This document shows positions 1 to 7,336 of a stretch of DNA of 8,871 nucleotides, in pieces (position 1 is the first letter of the stretch; each line of letters begins with the position of its first letter). Source of the DNA: Acidobacteriota bacterium. Lineage in GTDB: Bacteria; Acidobacteriota; Vicinamibacteria; Vicinamibacterales; 2-12-FULL-66-21. The stretch is from NCBI GenBank assembly GCA_013362195.1, contig JABFWM010000323.1, forward strand, positions 1-8,871. Reading direction: 5' to 3'. The notes under the pieces are model-generated. The model was not told where the DNA came from and made no database searches. It worked only from the letters and a program-made list of their open reading frames with translations. The translations under genes were made by a program, and so were the position numbers.

Positions 1-170
1 AGCCGGAGTCGCTCGTCGGCAAGACCGTGGTGATCGTCTTCAACCTGAAACCGGCGAAGCTGATGGGGATCGAATCGAACGGCATGATCCTCGCCGCGAG
101 CCCCGACGGGGGGAAGCCGACGCTCGTCAGCTTCGACGGCGACGTGCCTCCCGGCTCGCGCATCCGGTGA
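1..170 (+). CDS. metG: Methionyl-tRNA synthetase, C-terminal fragment (5' end outside window)
   Basis: The reading frame begins in phase at base 3 and gives 55 residues before TGA at 168-170. The fragment contains FNLKPAKLMGIESNGMILAA, the typical end of the EMAP-II/Trbp111-like OB-fold that forms the C-terminal tRNA-binding and dimerisation domain of many bacterial MetRS enzymes. MetRS charges tRNA-Met in the cytoplasm with methionine and ATP; the catalytic domain would lie upstream of the window. A stand-alone Trbp111/CsaA-type protein or the PheT N-terminal OB domain are alternatives. The position of the fold at the very C-terminus and the neighbouring tatD favour MetRS, since metG-tatD adjacency is common in bacteria. 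The frame is intact to its stop, and tatD follows after 43 nt. Confidence 0.88.
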   Translation, partial: PESLVGKTVVIVFNLKPAKLMGIESNGMILAASPDGGKPTLVSFDGDVPPGSRIR

Positions 171-171
171 T

Positions 172-194
172 GCGAGCGAGCACCGCGAGCGAGC
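172..194 (+). repeat. Short direct repeat in the metG-tatD gap
   Basis: The 10-mer GCGAGCGAGC occurs at 172-181 and again at 185-194, offset by 13 bp, in the 43-nt gap between metG and tatD. No Shine-Dalgarno or promoter motif is obvious in the gap. It may be low-complexity GC-rich sequence or a remnant of a dispersed repeat; the function is unknown. Confidence 0.4.
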
Positions 195-213
195 CACGAA
201 GCCCCCGGTCCGA

Positions 214-1008
214 ATGATTGATTCTCACTGCCACCTCGCGGACGACGCGTTCGCGGGAGACCTGGCCGCGACCATCGCGCGGGCGCAGGGCGCCGGGCTG
301 ACCACCGCGCTCTGCATCCTCGCCGCCGGCGACGAGGAGGAAGCCGCGCGTGCGGAGAAGGTCCGCGACGGGTGGCCGGCGGTGCGGTTCGCGACCGGCG
401 TGCATCCGCACCACGCCGGCGCGTACGAGGGCCGCGCCGGTGACGCCGCGCGCGCCACGCGTGCGCACGCCGCGGCGTTCGACGCGTGCGCGATTGGCGA
501 GATCGGGCTCGACTACCATTACGACTTCGCGCCGCGTCCCGTCCAGCGGGAGGTGTTCGTCGCGCAGATCGATCTCGCGCGCACGCTGCATCTTCCGGTC
601 GTCATTCACACGCGCGAAGCCACCGACGACACCTTCGCGGTGCTGCGTGAGGCGGGCGCCGGCGTGCGCGGCGTGTTCCACTGCTTCACCGGGGATCGCG
701 CGATGGCGGAGCGGGCGCTCGAGATCGATTTCCACGTCTCGTTCGCCGGCATCCTGACGTTTCCGAAGGCGGGCGACATTCGCGACGCGGCGAAGGTCGT
801 GCCGCGGCACCGGCTGCTGGTCGAGACCGACAGCCCGTACCTGGCGCCGGTGCCGCATCGCGGCACGCGCAACGAACCGGCGCACGTCGCGCACGTGCTC
901 GCGGCGCTCGCCGAGCTGCGCGGCGAGGCGGCCGCGCCGCTCGCACACGCCATCGCCGCCAACTTCGACGCGCTGTTCGGCCCAACTTCCGCGCGCAGAA
1001 CGGCTTAG
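214..1008 (+). CDS. tatD: TatD-family metal-dependent hydrolase (DNase)
   Basis: This 264-residue protein matches the usual 255-265 aa length of the TatD family, a TIM-barrel amidohydrolase-fold group of metal-dependent 3'-5' exonucleases linked to DNA repair and degradation. The metal ligands are all visible: H5 and H7 in MIDSHCHL, E96 in GEIGLDYHYD, H132 in VIHTRE, H156 in FHCFTG and D206 in ETDSPYLAP. The family signature RGTRNEP follows at 216-222. The ATG at 214 is chosen because the first metal-binding motif starts immediately after it, as in homologues. No strong Shine-Dalgarno sequence precedes it. It follows metG by 43 nt on the same strand and could share its transcript. The substrate cannot be read from sequence; YcfH/TatD-type paralogues are not distinguishable here, and D-aminoacyl-tRNA deacylase activity has been reported for some family members. 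Confidence 0.95.
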   Translation: MIDSHCHLADDAFAGDLAATIARAQGAGLTTALCILAAGDEEEAARAEKVRDGWPAVRFATGVHPHHAGAYEGRAGDAARATRAHAAAFDACAIGEIGLDYHYDFAPRPVQREVFVAQIDLARTLHLPVVIHTREATDDTFAVLREAGAGVRGVFHCFTGDRAMAERALEIDFHVSFAGILTFPKAGDIRDAAKVVPRHRLLVETDSPYLAPVPHRGTRNEPAHVAHVLAALAELRGEAAAPLAHAIAANFDALFGPTSARRTA

Positions 1009-1012
1009 CGCG

Positions 1013-1040
1013 TTGACACTCCGCCGCGGCATCCGCTATT

Positions 1041-1042
<2 letters not shown>
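1013..1042 (+). promoter_or_regulatory. Sigma-70-type promoter upstream of the polyprenyl synthase gene
   Basis: A perfect -35 box TTGACA (1013-1018) is followed after 18 bp by TATTGT (1037-1042), which matches TATAAT at 5 of 6 positions. It lies just after the tatD stop, so the next gene can be transcribed independently of tatD. Transcription should start near 1048-1050. That is downstream of the GTG at 1041 and therefore bears on the choice of start codon for the synthase. No experimental data; motif match only. Confidence 0.7.
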
Positions 1043-2075
<1,033 letters not shown>

Positions 2076-2080
2076 CACGC

Positions 2081-2222
2081 GCAGGGCTTAAGGCTCAGGG
2101 CTCAGGGCTCACGGTGGCTCAGGGCCGCTTGGCTCATGGTGTGAGCCTCGTGGCCGTGACCCTGAGCCTTAACCCCTGAGGCTGAAGCTTAAGCCCTAAG
2201 CCCTGAGCCCTGAGCCCTGAGC
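2081..2222. repeat. GGGCTCA heptamer repeat with long inverted arms between ispB and ligA
   Basis: Nearly the whole gap between the two genes is made of variants of the heptamer GGGCTCA on the left and its complement TGAGCCC on the right, with interspersed TTAAG-type steps. The left arm 2093-2111 is perfectly complementary to the right arm 2204-2222 (19 bp). Inside it, GGCTCAGGG (2116-2124) pairs with CCCTGAGCC (2160-2168), and GGCTCA (2131-2136) pairs with TGAGCC (2142-2147) around a 5-nt loop. The transcript could fold into a long multi-stem hairpin, possibly protecting or attenuating mRNA. No T-run follows, so it is not a typical intrinsic terminator. The pattern looks like a dispersed palindromic element, but copy number cannot be tested here. 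Confidence 0.8.
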
Positions 2223-2224
2223 GC

Positions 2225-4462
2225 GTGTCGATCCGCCATCACGAAGAGTGCTACTACCTCCGCAACGCGCCCGAGATCTCTGACGAAGCGTTCGATCGCC
2301 TGCTCCACGAGCTCGAGCGGCTCGAAGCCGAGTATCCCGATCTCGTCACGCCCGATTCGCCCACGCAGCGCGTCGCCGGCCGTCCCGTCGAGGGATTCGA
2401 GACCGTCGCGCACCTCGCGCCGATGCTCAGCCTCGACAACGCCTACGACGAAGACGACCTGCGCGCGTTCGACGAACGCGTCCGCAAGGGCGCGGGTCTG
2501 GGCGGCGCGCCCGTGCCCTACGTCGCCGAGCTGAAGATCGACGGTCTCAGCATCGCGCTCACCTACGAGAACGGCCGGTTGCTGCGCGGCGCCACGCGCG
2601 GCGACGGCCTGCACGGCGAGAACGTCACCGCGAACGTCCGCGCCATCCGCGCCATTCCGTTGTCCTTGAGAGGCGTCGCCGCGGGCACCTGCGAAGTCCG
2701 CGGCGAAGTGTTCCGGCCCCGCGGCTCGTTCGCGCGCATGAACCGCGACCGCGAAGCCAGCGGCGAGCCGCTGTTCGCCAATCCCCGCAACGCCGCGGCG
2801 GGGACGATGAGGAACCTCGATCCGTCGATGGTCGCGAAGCGGCGGCTGTCCGCGTTCGTGTACCAGCTCGTGCTTCCGCCTGATCGACCGGTGCTTCCGC
2901 CTGAAGGCGGAAGCTACGGCGGTCGTAGTGGGGAAGGCGGACGTGACGGCGATCGTAGCGGAGAAGGCGGACCCGACGGAAGCGGGAGTGAGGAACGCGG
3001 ACCCGACGGAAGCAGTAGCGCGGAAGGTGGAGGCGAGGGGCCGTTGTTCGGTTCCGTAGCTTCCGGCTTCAGCCGGAAGATCGGCGCCGTCGCCTCCGGC
3101 GTCAGTCCGATGATCACCACGCACGCCGAGACGCTCGCGCTGCTCGCGTCCTGGGGACTGCCCGTCGAGCCGCACTACCGCACCTGCGCCGGCATCGACG
3201 ACGTGATCGAATGCTGCCGCACCTGGGCCGACGCGCGGCGCGATCTCGAGTTCGACACCGACGGCGTCGTGATCAAAGTCGACGACCTTGCGCTCCGCGC
3301 GCGCCTGGGAACGACCGCAAAGTTCCCGCGCTGGGCGACCGCGTTCAAGTTTCCCGCGCAGCAGGCGCACACCCGGTTGATCGCCATCCGCGTGAACGTC
3401 GGACGCACCGGCGCCAACACGCCCTACGCGGTGCTCGAACCCGTGGTCGTCGCCGGCTCGACGATCTCGATGGCCACGCTGCACAACGCCGAGGACATCG
3501 AACGCAAGGACATCCGCGAAGGGGACACGGTGATCATCGAGAAAGCTGGCGACGTGATCCCGCGCGTCGTCGCGCCGGTGCTCGGCCTGCGTCCGGAGCA
3601 CTCGCACAAGTGGGTGATGCCCGTCGCGTGCGCGGCCTGCGGCAGTGCCCTGGCCCGCGACGAGGACGAAGTCGTCTGGCGCTGCGAGAACACCTCGTGC
3701 CCGGCGCGGCTGCGCCGCGGGCTCGAGCACTTCGCGTCGCGCAGCGCGATGAACATCGAGGGCCTCGGCGAATCGCTGGTCGATCAGCTGATCGAGCTCG
3801 GGCTGGTGCGCGACTTCGGGGATCTCTATGCGCTGACCGCGGCGCAGCTCGAGAACCTGGTCGTCACGCCGCGGGAGCCGCGCTCGGAGCGGGCGGTGCC
3901 CCGAAAGCTGGGCAAGGTCGGGCACAACGTGTTCGCGCAGATCGATCGCAGCCGCAAGAACGATCTCTCGCGCCTCGTCTACGCGCTCGGCATTCGCCAC
4001 ATCGGCGAAAAGGCGGCCTCCACACTGGCCCGTCACCTCCGGACGATGGACGCGATTCTCGAGGCGCCGCCCGAGCGCCTCCAGGGCGTCGCGGAGATCG
4101 GGCCGGTCCTTGCCGCCTCGGTCAGAGCGTTTGCCGACGAGGAGCACAACCGCGCGCTCGTGGCCAAACTGGCGGCGGCCGGCGTCAACATGGCCAGCCT
4201 GCAGCCGCCGCCCGAGGCGGCCGCAGAGGGGCCGCTGAGCGGCAAGACATTCGTCCTGACGGGCGCGCTTCCGACGATGAGCCGGGACGACGCGACGGCG
4301 GAAATCGAGCGGCGCGGCGGAAAGGTGTCCGGCTCGGTCAGCAGGAAGACGAGCTACGTCGTCGTGGGCGATGACGCCGGCAGCAAACTCGAGAAGGCCA
4401 GGACACTCGGCGTGCCGACCCTCACCGAACAGGAATTCCGCGACCTTATAATGAAGGGGTGA
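2225..4462 (+). CDS. ligA: NAD+-dependent DNA ligase with repeat-derived insertion
   Basis: LigA seals nicks joining 5'-phosphate and 3'-hydroxyl ends in replication and repair, using NAD+. Domains in order (745 aa): truncated NMN-binding domain Ia (1-60, with Y10, Y11, D20, D24), adenylation domain with active-site KIDG (K104), motif CEVRGE (156-161), DGVVIKVDD (K351) and AFKFP (K375), then OB-fold (about 390-455), four-cysteine zinc finger (C469, C472, C487, C492), helix-hairpin-helix region (505-655) and BRCT domain (about 668-745). Usual length is about 670 aa. The excess comes from an insertion at residues 216-298, between KRRLSAFVYQL and THAETLALLASWG, made of REP-like and 30-bp tandem repeats. 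The protein starts about 12 residues later than E. coli LigA because the upstream repeat reaches the start codon; an in-frame stop at 2204-2206 limits extension, leaving GTG 2225 or possibly CTG 2210. No Shine-Dalgarno sequence is visible. All catalytic motifs are intact, so it is probably functional. Confidence 0.96.
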   Translation: MSIRHHEECYYLRNAPEISDEAFDRLLHELERLEAEYPDLVTPDSPTQRVAGRPVEGFETVAHLAPMLSLDNAYDEDDLRAFDERVRKGAGLGGAPVPYVAELKIDGLSIALTYENGRLLRGATRGDGLHGENVTANVRAIRAIPLSLRGVAAGTCEVRGEVFRPRGSFARMNRDREASGEPLFANPRNAAAGTMRNLDPSMVAKRRLSAFVYQLVLPPDRPVLPPEGGSYGGRSGEGGRDGDRSGEGGPDGSGSEERGPDGSSSAEGGGEGPLFGSVASGFSRKIGAVASGVSPMITTHAETLALLASWGLPVEPHYRTCAGIDDVIECCRTWADARRDLEFDTDGVVIKVDDLALRARLGTTAKFPRWATAFKFPAQQAHTRLIAIRVNVGRTGANTPYAVLEPVVVAGSTISMATLHNAEDIERKDIREGDTVIIEKAGDVIPRVVAPVLGLRPEHSHKWVMPVACAACGSALARDEDEVVWRCENTSCPARLRRGLEHFASRSAMNIEGLGESLVDQLIELGLVRDFGDLYALTAAQLENLVVTPREPRSERAVPRKLGKVGHNVFAQIDRSRKNDLSRLVYALGIRHIGEKAASTLARHLRTMDAILEAPPERLQGVAEIGPVLAASVRAFADEEHNRALVAKLAAAGVNMASLQPPPEAAAEGPLSGKTFVLTGALPTMSRDDATAEIERRGGKVSGSVSRKTSYVVVGDDAGSKLEKARTLGVPTLTEQEFRDLIMKG
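2870..2904 (+). repeat. 14-bp direct repeat at the left edge of the ligA insertion
   Basis: GTGCTTCCGCCTGA occurs at 2870-2883 and again at 2891-2904, offset by 21 bp (seven codons), giving VLPPDRP then VLPPEGG in LigA. The second copy continues into the first REP-like palindrome. It may be a partial duplication of a REP end; the multiple-of-three offset preserves the frame. Confidence 0.75.
2894..2917 (-). repeat. REP-like element 1 (GTAG + palindrome), inverted, inside ligA
   Basis: On the - strand, GTAG (complement of 2914-2917) directly precedes the palindrome CTTCCGCC-TTCA-GGCGGAAG (2913 down to 2894), an 8-bp stem with a 4-nt loop. A tetranucleotide of the GTAG type next to a short palindrome is the hallmark of REP sequences mobilised by RAYT (TnpA-REP, Y1 transposase-like) enzymes. 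No such transposase is present in the window. Confidence 0.65.
2920..3039 (+). repeat. Four 30-bp tandem repeats encoding a Gly/Ser/Asp-rich decapeptide
   Basis: Units lie at 2920-2949, 2950-2979, 2980-3009 and 3010-3039. They share GTAG/GGAG-like steps, a GGAAGGCGGA-type core and a GACGG end; the last unit is the most diverged. Translated in the ligA frame they give decapeptides such as RSGEGGPDGS, a hydrophilic and probably disordered linker. The core GAAGGCGGA also occurs in REP-like element 1 at 2903-2911, exactly one period (30 bp) before the corresponding bases of unit 1, so the array may have grown by duplication from that element. Confidence 0.85.
3056..3079 (+). repeat. REP-like element 2 (GTAG + palindrome) inside ligA
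   Basis: GTAG at 3056-3059 is followed directly by CTTCCGGC-TTCA-GCCGGAAG (3060-3079), a perfect 8-bp stem with a TTCA loop. It is in opposite orientation to element 1 and differs from it by compensatory changes in the stem (CTTCCGCC/GGCGGAAG versus CTTCCGGC/GCCGGAAG). That pattern suggests selection or shared ancestry for the hairpin rather than chance. The pair resembles a BIME (paired inverted REPs). Confidence 0.7.
3089..3112 (+). repeat. Degenerate REP-like copy 3 inside ligA
   Basis: Exactly 33 bp after element 2, GTCG (3089-3092) and the 20 bases that follow match element 2 at 18 of 24 positions, but the stem no longer pairs well. In LigA the duplication reads VASGFSRKIGA followed by VASGVSPMITT (residues 278-299), an 11-residue repeat. 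It looks like a decayed tandem copy at the right edge of the insertion. Confidence 0.55.
4447..4452 (+). promoter_or_regulatory. Perfect TATAAT -10 box at the end of ligA, for the htrA gene
   Basis: TATAAT lies within the last codons of ligA, six bases before the GTG start of the protease gene. No good -35 box is seen 16-18 bp upstream, so strength is uncertain. If used, transcription would begin at or within a base or two of the start codon at 4459, giving a leaderless mRNA independent of ligA. TATAAT is infrequent by chance in such GC-rich DNA. Confidence 0.5.
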
Positions 4463-5949
4463 GGCGGTTCACTCTCGTCACGGTGGTGCTGTCGTCGACC
4501 GTGACGTTCCTCATCGGCATCATCATCGCGGGCGGCCTCACGCCATCCCCGACGATCTCGAGCGCGCCCCGCACCGCGCCGGTGCGCGGCGGCCTCCGTA
4601 CCGCGGGCGACGCGCCCGGGTCGGTGAACTTCGCCGACGTCGCGGAGCGCATCAACCCGGCGGTGGTCAACATCGATGCCGCATCGCGCGGCGGACACGA
4701 GGGGCGGCGCCGCCGCGCCGACGACACGTCGGATCCGCAGCAGCACGAGTTCGAGCTGCCGCACCAGGGATCCGGCAGCGGCTTCATCATCGACCGGCAG
4801 GGCTACATCCTGACGAACTATCACGTCATCGAAGACGCGGATCGGATCACGGTGACGCTCGCCGACGGGCGCGCGCTGCGCGGCGACGTCGTCGGGTCCG
4901 ATCCGGCGATCGACGTGGCGCTGATCAAGGTGGGCGGCGGCGCGGCGCTGCCGGAAGCGCCGCTCGGCAACTCCGACGATCTCCGCGTCGGCGAGTGGGT
5001 CTGCGCGATCGGCAACCCGCTCGGCTACGTCCACTCTGTCACCGTCGGCGTCGTCAGCTTCATCGGCCGCAAGCTGTTCGACGCGAGCCTCGACGACTAT
5101 ATCCAGACCGACGCCGCGATCAACTTCGGCAACAGCGGCGGCCCGCTGATCAACGCCCGCGGCGAGGTGATCGGGATCAACTCGGCGATCAGCTCGCGGG
5201 CGAGCAACATCGGCTTCGCGGTGCCGATCAACCAGGCGGCGGCGATTCTTCCGCAGCTGAAAACCCACGGCAAGGTCTCGCGCGGCTTCATCGGCGTGTT
5301 CCTGACCGACGTCACGCCGGACCTGCAGCACTCGCTCAAGCTGCCGGTGGCGCGCGGTGCGCTGGTGCAGGACGTCGACAGCGATTCCCCCGCCGAGCGC
5401 GCCGGCGTCAGGCCCTACGACATCATCCTCTCGGTCGACGGGCGCGAGATCTGGACCAACGAGGAGCTGATTCGCGACATCTCGGGACGGCAGCCCGGGA
5501 CGATGGTCCGCCTCGAGATGCTGCGCGACGGGCGTCATCAGTCCGCGTCGATCAAATTGACGGAGCGTCCGTCGCGCGATCAGGCGAGCGAATCGTCGCC
5601 GTCGGGGCTGACCGCGCGTCCGCCGGCGCCGCAGCGGCTGCCCAGCGATCCGCCGCTCGGCCTCACCGTCCGCGAGCTCGATCCCGGATTCACCCGGCGC
5701 ATGGAAATTCCCCGGTCGATCCAGGGCGTGGTGGTGACCCGCGTCGATCCGGCGGGGGCCGCCTTCGTGCCGGCGATGCGCCGCGGGTTCGTGATCACCG
5801 AAATCAACCGCCAGCCGATCCGGTCGGCCGCCGACTACCAGAAGATCGTCTCGGCGGTGCGTGCGGGCGACGTGCTGGCCTTCTACGGCTACGATCCGTC
5901 GCTGAACCAGCACGCGTTCGTGACCGCGACGGTGGACGAGTCTCGATGA
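4459..5949 (+). CDS. htrA: HtrA/DegP-type serine protease with two PDZ domains, membrane anchored
   Basis: This 496-residue protein is a trypsin-like protease of envelope protein quality control, acting on misfolded proteins in the periplasm. Residues 1-26 (RR followed by a long hydrophobic run and no clear cleavage site) form an N-terminal signal anchor, as in DegS or MucD-like proteins. A Pro/Arg-rich linker follows, with a basic stretch GRRRRADD at 82-89. The protease domain spans about 56-265, with catalytic H122 in TNYHVI, D152 in AIDVALIKV and S226 in GNSGGPL. PDZ1 spans about 276-368 (starting RGFIGV) and PDZ2 about 398-495, separated by a Ser/Pro-rich linker. The GTG start overlaps the ligA stop in GTGA and lies six bases after TATAAT. 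The end overlaps the regulator gene start in ATGA. The two-PDZ layout resembles DegP/DegQ/MucD; which one it equals cannot be decided. Confidence 0.95.
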   Translation: MRRFTLVTVVLSSTVTFLIGIIIAGGLTPSPTISSAPRTAPVRGGLRTAGDAPGSVNFADVAERINPAVVNIDAASRGGHEGRRRRADDTSDPQQHEFELPHQGSGSGFIIDRQGYILTNYHVIEDADRITVTLADGRALRGDVVGSDPAIDVALIKVGGGAALPEAPLGNSDDLRVGEWVCAIGNPLGYVHSVTVGVVSFIGRKLFDASLDDYIQTDAAINFGNSGGPLINARGEVIGINSAISSRASNIGFAVPINQAAAILPQLKTHGKVSRGFIGVFLTDVTPDLQHSLKLPVARGALVQDVDSDSPAERAGVRPYDIILSVDGREIWTNEELIRDISGRQPGTMVRLEMLRDGRHQSASIKLTERPSRDQASESSPSGLTARPPAPQRLPSDPPLGLTVRELDPGFTRRMEIPRSIQGVVVTRVDPAGAAFVPAMRRGFVITEINRQPIRSAADYQKIVSAVRAGDVLAFYGYDPSLNQHAFVTATVDESR

Positions 5950-7331
5950 AAGCCAGAATCCTGGTGATCGACGACGAGGCGGAGATCCGCCGGTCGGTGC
6001 GGATGATTCTCGAATACGAAGGCTACGACGTGCAGGAAGCGTCGAGCGGCCCGGAAGGCCTGGCGATCATCGAGCGCGAGGCGCCCGACCTGGTGTTTCT
6101 CGACATCAAGATGCCGGGCATGGACGGCCTCGAGGCGCTGCAGCGCATCCGGCAATCGAACGAATCGCTGCCGGTCGTGATCGTCTCGGGGCACGGCACG
6201 GTGAGCACCGCCGTCGACGCGACCAAGCTCGGCGCGTTCGACTTCATCGAAAAGCCGCTCGCGAGCGAACGCGTGCTCGTCACGATCCGCAACGCGCTGG
6301 ATCAGACGCGGCTCCAGAACGAAAACCGATCGCTCAAGCGCGCGGTGGAGATCCGCCATCAGATGGTGGGGGAGAGTCCGGCGCTGCGCCAGGTCTGGGA
6401 CGCGATCAAGCGCGCGGCGCCGACCAATGCCACGGTGCTGCTGCTCGGCGAGAGCGGCGTCGGCAAGGAGCTCGTCGCGCGATCGATTCACCGCAACAGC
6501 CTGCGCAGCCGCGAGCGCTTCGTGCAGGTCAACTGCGCGGCGATTCCCGAGGAGCTGATCGAGTCCGAGCTGTTCGGACACGAGAAGGGCTCGTTCACCG
6601 GCGCGACCGAGAAGCAGATCGGCAAGTTCGAGCAGGCCGATCGCGGGACGATCTTCCTCGACGAAGTCGGCGACATGAGCGCGAAGACCCAGGCGAAGGT
6701 CCTGCGCGTGCTGCAGGAAGGGGAAGTCGAACGGCTTGGCTCGGCGCGCACCATCAAGGTCGACGTGCGCGTCATCGCGGCCACCAACAAGGACCTCGAA
6801 GCCGAGATCGAGAAGGGCACCTTCCGCGAGGACCTCTATTTCCGGCTCAGCGTGATTCCGATCAGGGTGCCGCCGCTGCGCGACCGGCGCGAGGACATCC
6901 CGGCGCTCGTCCGGCACTTCGTCGACCTGTTCAGCCGCGAGAACAACCGCCGTCCGCAGCGCTTCACGCCGGCGGCGCTCGACTACCTGCAGAAGGCGCG
7001 CTGGAAGGGCAACGTGCGCGAGTTGCGCAACAGCGTCGAGCGGCTGCTGATCATGACGCCCGGCGACGGCATCGACGTCGACGATCTGCGGGAGGTCGTG
7101 CGGATGGACACGAGACCCGCGTCAGCCGCCGCGCCTGTCGACGCGAACGAGCGCGAGCGGCCCGGAACGCTGCGCGAGTTCAAGGAGTCGGCCGAGCGCG
7201 CGTTCCTGGTCGACAAGCTGCGGGAGAATGCCTGGAACATCTCGAAGACGGCCGAAGTGATCGGCACGCCGCGCAGCAATCTGTACAAGAAGCTCGAACA
7301 GTACGCGATTACGCAGGAGAACGACGGGTAG
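5946..7331 (+). CDS. Sigma-54-dependent response regulator, NtrX/NtrC type
   Basis: This 461-residue activator has three domains. The receiver domain (1-120) carries acidic residues D9 and D10, phospho-acceptor D53 in FLDIKMPG, S81 and K103. The AAA+ sigma-54 interaction domain (about 138-370) shows Walker A GESGVGKE (168-175), the sigma-54 contact loop GSFTGA (215-220, a natural variant of GAFTGA), Walker B IFLDE (236-240) and WKGNVREL (353-360). The C-terminal Fis-type helix-turn-helix (about 428-455) ends GTPRSNLYKKLEQYAI, which is closer to NtrX than to NtrC or AtoC. It would be phosphorylated by a sensor kinase and then open sigma-54 promoters. No kinase is encoded next to it. The ATG at 5946 overlaps the protease stop by 4 nt, so translation is probably coupled. 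The frame stays open far upstream in the htrA region, but the receiver fold starts exactly at this ATG. Confidence 0.94.
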   Translation: MKARILVIDDEAEIRRSVRMILEYEGYDVQEASSGPEGLAIIEREAPDLVFLDIKMPGMDGLEALQRIRQSNESLPVVIVSGHGTVSTAVDATKLGAFDFIEKPLASERVLVTIRNALDQTRLQNENRSLKRAVEIRHQMVGESPALRQVWDAIKRAAPTNATVLLLGESGVGKELVARSIHRNSLRSRERFVQVNCAAIPEELIESELFGHEKGSFTGATEKQIGKFEQADRGTIFLDEVGDMSAKTQAKVLRVLQEGEVERLGSARTIKVDVRVIAATNKDLEAEIEKGTFREDLYFRLSVIPIRVPPLRDRREDIPALVRHFVDLFSRENNRRPQRFTPAALDYLQKARWKGNVRELRNSVERLLIMTPGDGIDVDDLREVVRMDTRPASAAAPVDANERERPGTLREFKESAERAFLVDKLRENAWNISKTAEVIGTPRSNLYKKLEQYAITQENDG

Positions 7332-7336
7332 CGAGC

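Noticed and set aside
2870..3117. ligA as a pseudogene disrupted by an insertion
   Set aside because: The frame is open from 2225 to 4462, and the adenylation lysine, motifs, zinc cysteines and BRCT domain are all present downstream.
2189..4147. Long - strand open frames opposite ligA (also 4354-5913 opposite htrA and 1005-2078 opposite ispB)
   Set aside because: Shadows caused by high GC at third codon positions; translations show no domain, and the + strand carries clear conserved motifs throughout.
4995..5945. Upstream extension of the response regulator frame
   Set aside because: It overlaps the htrA catalytic serine and PDZ coding sequence in another frame and gives Arg/Ala/Gln-rich nonsense; the receiver domain starts exactly at ATG 5946.
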